Shown here piece by piece: positions 63,807 to 64,000 of a DNA stretch of 64,000 bases (positions are counted from its first letter, which is position 1; every line of letters begins with the position of its first letter). The stretch lies in the NCBI GenBank assembly GCA_964638715.1, contig CAZWZF010000006.1, positions 107,843 to 171,842 on the forward strand, in the 5' to 3' direction. The notes beneath the pieces were generated by a model. The model did no database searches. It was given only the letters and a program-made list of their open reading frames with translations, and was not told where the DNA came from. This DNA is from JBAXQQ01 sp037131695. GTDB lineage: Bacteria > Armatimonadota > Hebobacteria > CAIYQO01. The translations under genes were made by a program, and so were the position numbers.

Positions 63807-64000
63807 TGAAAAAGGGGTATCCTGGTACTGTTAAACCTTTATACATAGGCTAAATTTTGGATGCAAGGTAGGGGAACTGCATAGTATTCTACATATCTCC
63901 CATTAATTTTATTAGTAACACAATTCCATAGCCCACGGCAACGCACTCACCCTTATACACATTTTTCTAATTGAATGATAAATTTTATAATGAATGCAAT
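63807..64000. other. Gene-free end of window
   Basis: The last 194 bases show no convincing coding frame, hairpin or promoter. The sequence is AT-rich apart from a short GC-containing stretch near 63865. A gene starting beyond the window cannot be excluded. Confidence 0.5.

Overview
The window reads like a chromosomal segment of an uncultured, free-living, diderm bacterium with a fermentative or facultatively anaerobic metabolism and a large secreted carbohydrate-binding repertoire. A diderm envelope is indicated by an OprO/OprP-type porin ending in Phe and by a bacterial alpha-2-macroglobulin. The pseudopilin N-terminus (FTLIELLVVIGIIAILAAIL followed by FPVFSRARDKARQT) and its C-terminal H-x10-DG motif resemble those of Armatimonadota, Sumerlaeota and neighbouring phyla more than those of Proteobacteria. 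This placement is an inference from motif style, not a phylogeny. No phage or plasmid backbone, CRISPR array or rRNA operon is visible; there is one tRNA.

Layout. 1-686: gene-free, with hairpins and a paired-hairpin repeat. 687-4106: a GxGYxYP-like secreted protein. 4219-5576: nrnA-like and rbfA (minus strand). 5668-6422: an inverted-repeat-bounded AT-rich element carrying a membrane-protein ORF. 6519-7634: a Gfo/Idh/MocA oxidoreductase. 8103-11216: a secreted clan GH-A-like protein with a CBM9-like tail. 11340-12962: an AT-rich island with a PepSY-like protein and an AbrB/Doc toxin-antitoxin pair. 13175-15991: uvrA. 16000-16870: gene debris. 16874-23092: alpha-2-macroglobulin. 23280-26645: a large GH13 amylase-family enzyme (minus). 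27231-32394: a six-gene Ech [NiFe] hydrogenase operon, followed by an Lrp-type regulator and fhs. 35382-39049: three secreted carbohydrate-binding-type proteins. 39095-42931: formate/nitrite transporter and a fused NirB-NirD nitrite reductase (minus). 43385-53826: a ten-gene sulfur assimilation operon. 54050-57718: tRNA-Gly, tig, clpP, clpX. 57868-63713: a lectin-bearing pseudopilin and a 1456-residue propeller/Ig protein (minus).

How the genes work together. Ech hydrogenase couples ferredoxin oxidation to H2 evolution and ion pumping (or the reverse), and Fhs activates formate on tetrahydrofolate, so this block is one-carbon and H2 metabolism. Divergently transcribed from a shared 450-bp spacer are nitrite uptake/reduction and a complete assimilatory sulfate route: outer-membrane porin, PstSCAB-type ABC transporter, CysD/CysN ATP sulfurylase, an iron-sulfur APS reductase (no CysC is needed or present), siroheme sulfite reductase and a transsulfuration enzyme. 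The location of the Pst-type transporter and OprP-type porin inside this operon, with no phoU, suggests they carry sulfate.

The most unusual signal lies between the genes. Several intergenic elements are pairs of inverted hairpins whose stems vary with compensatory changes while their flanks stay constant. Three of them share the end AGTCACCG and carry GNRA-type loops, and one encloses a whole ORF. Other candidates worth checking are the L-type lectin domain inside a prepilin, the putative sulfate-dedicated Pst transporter, and an Ech large subunit that ends right after its metal-binding CxxC.
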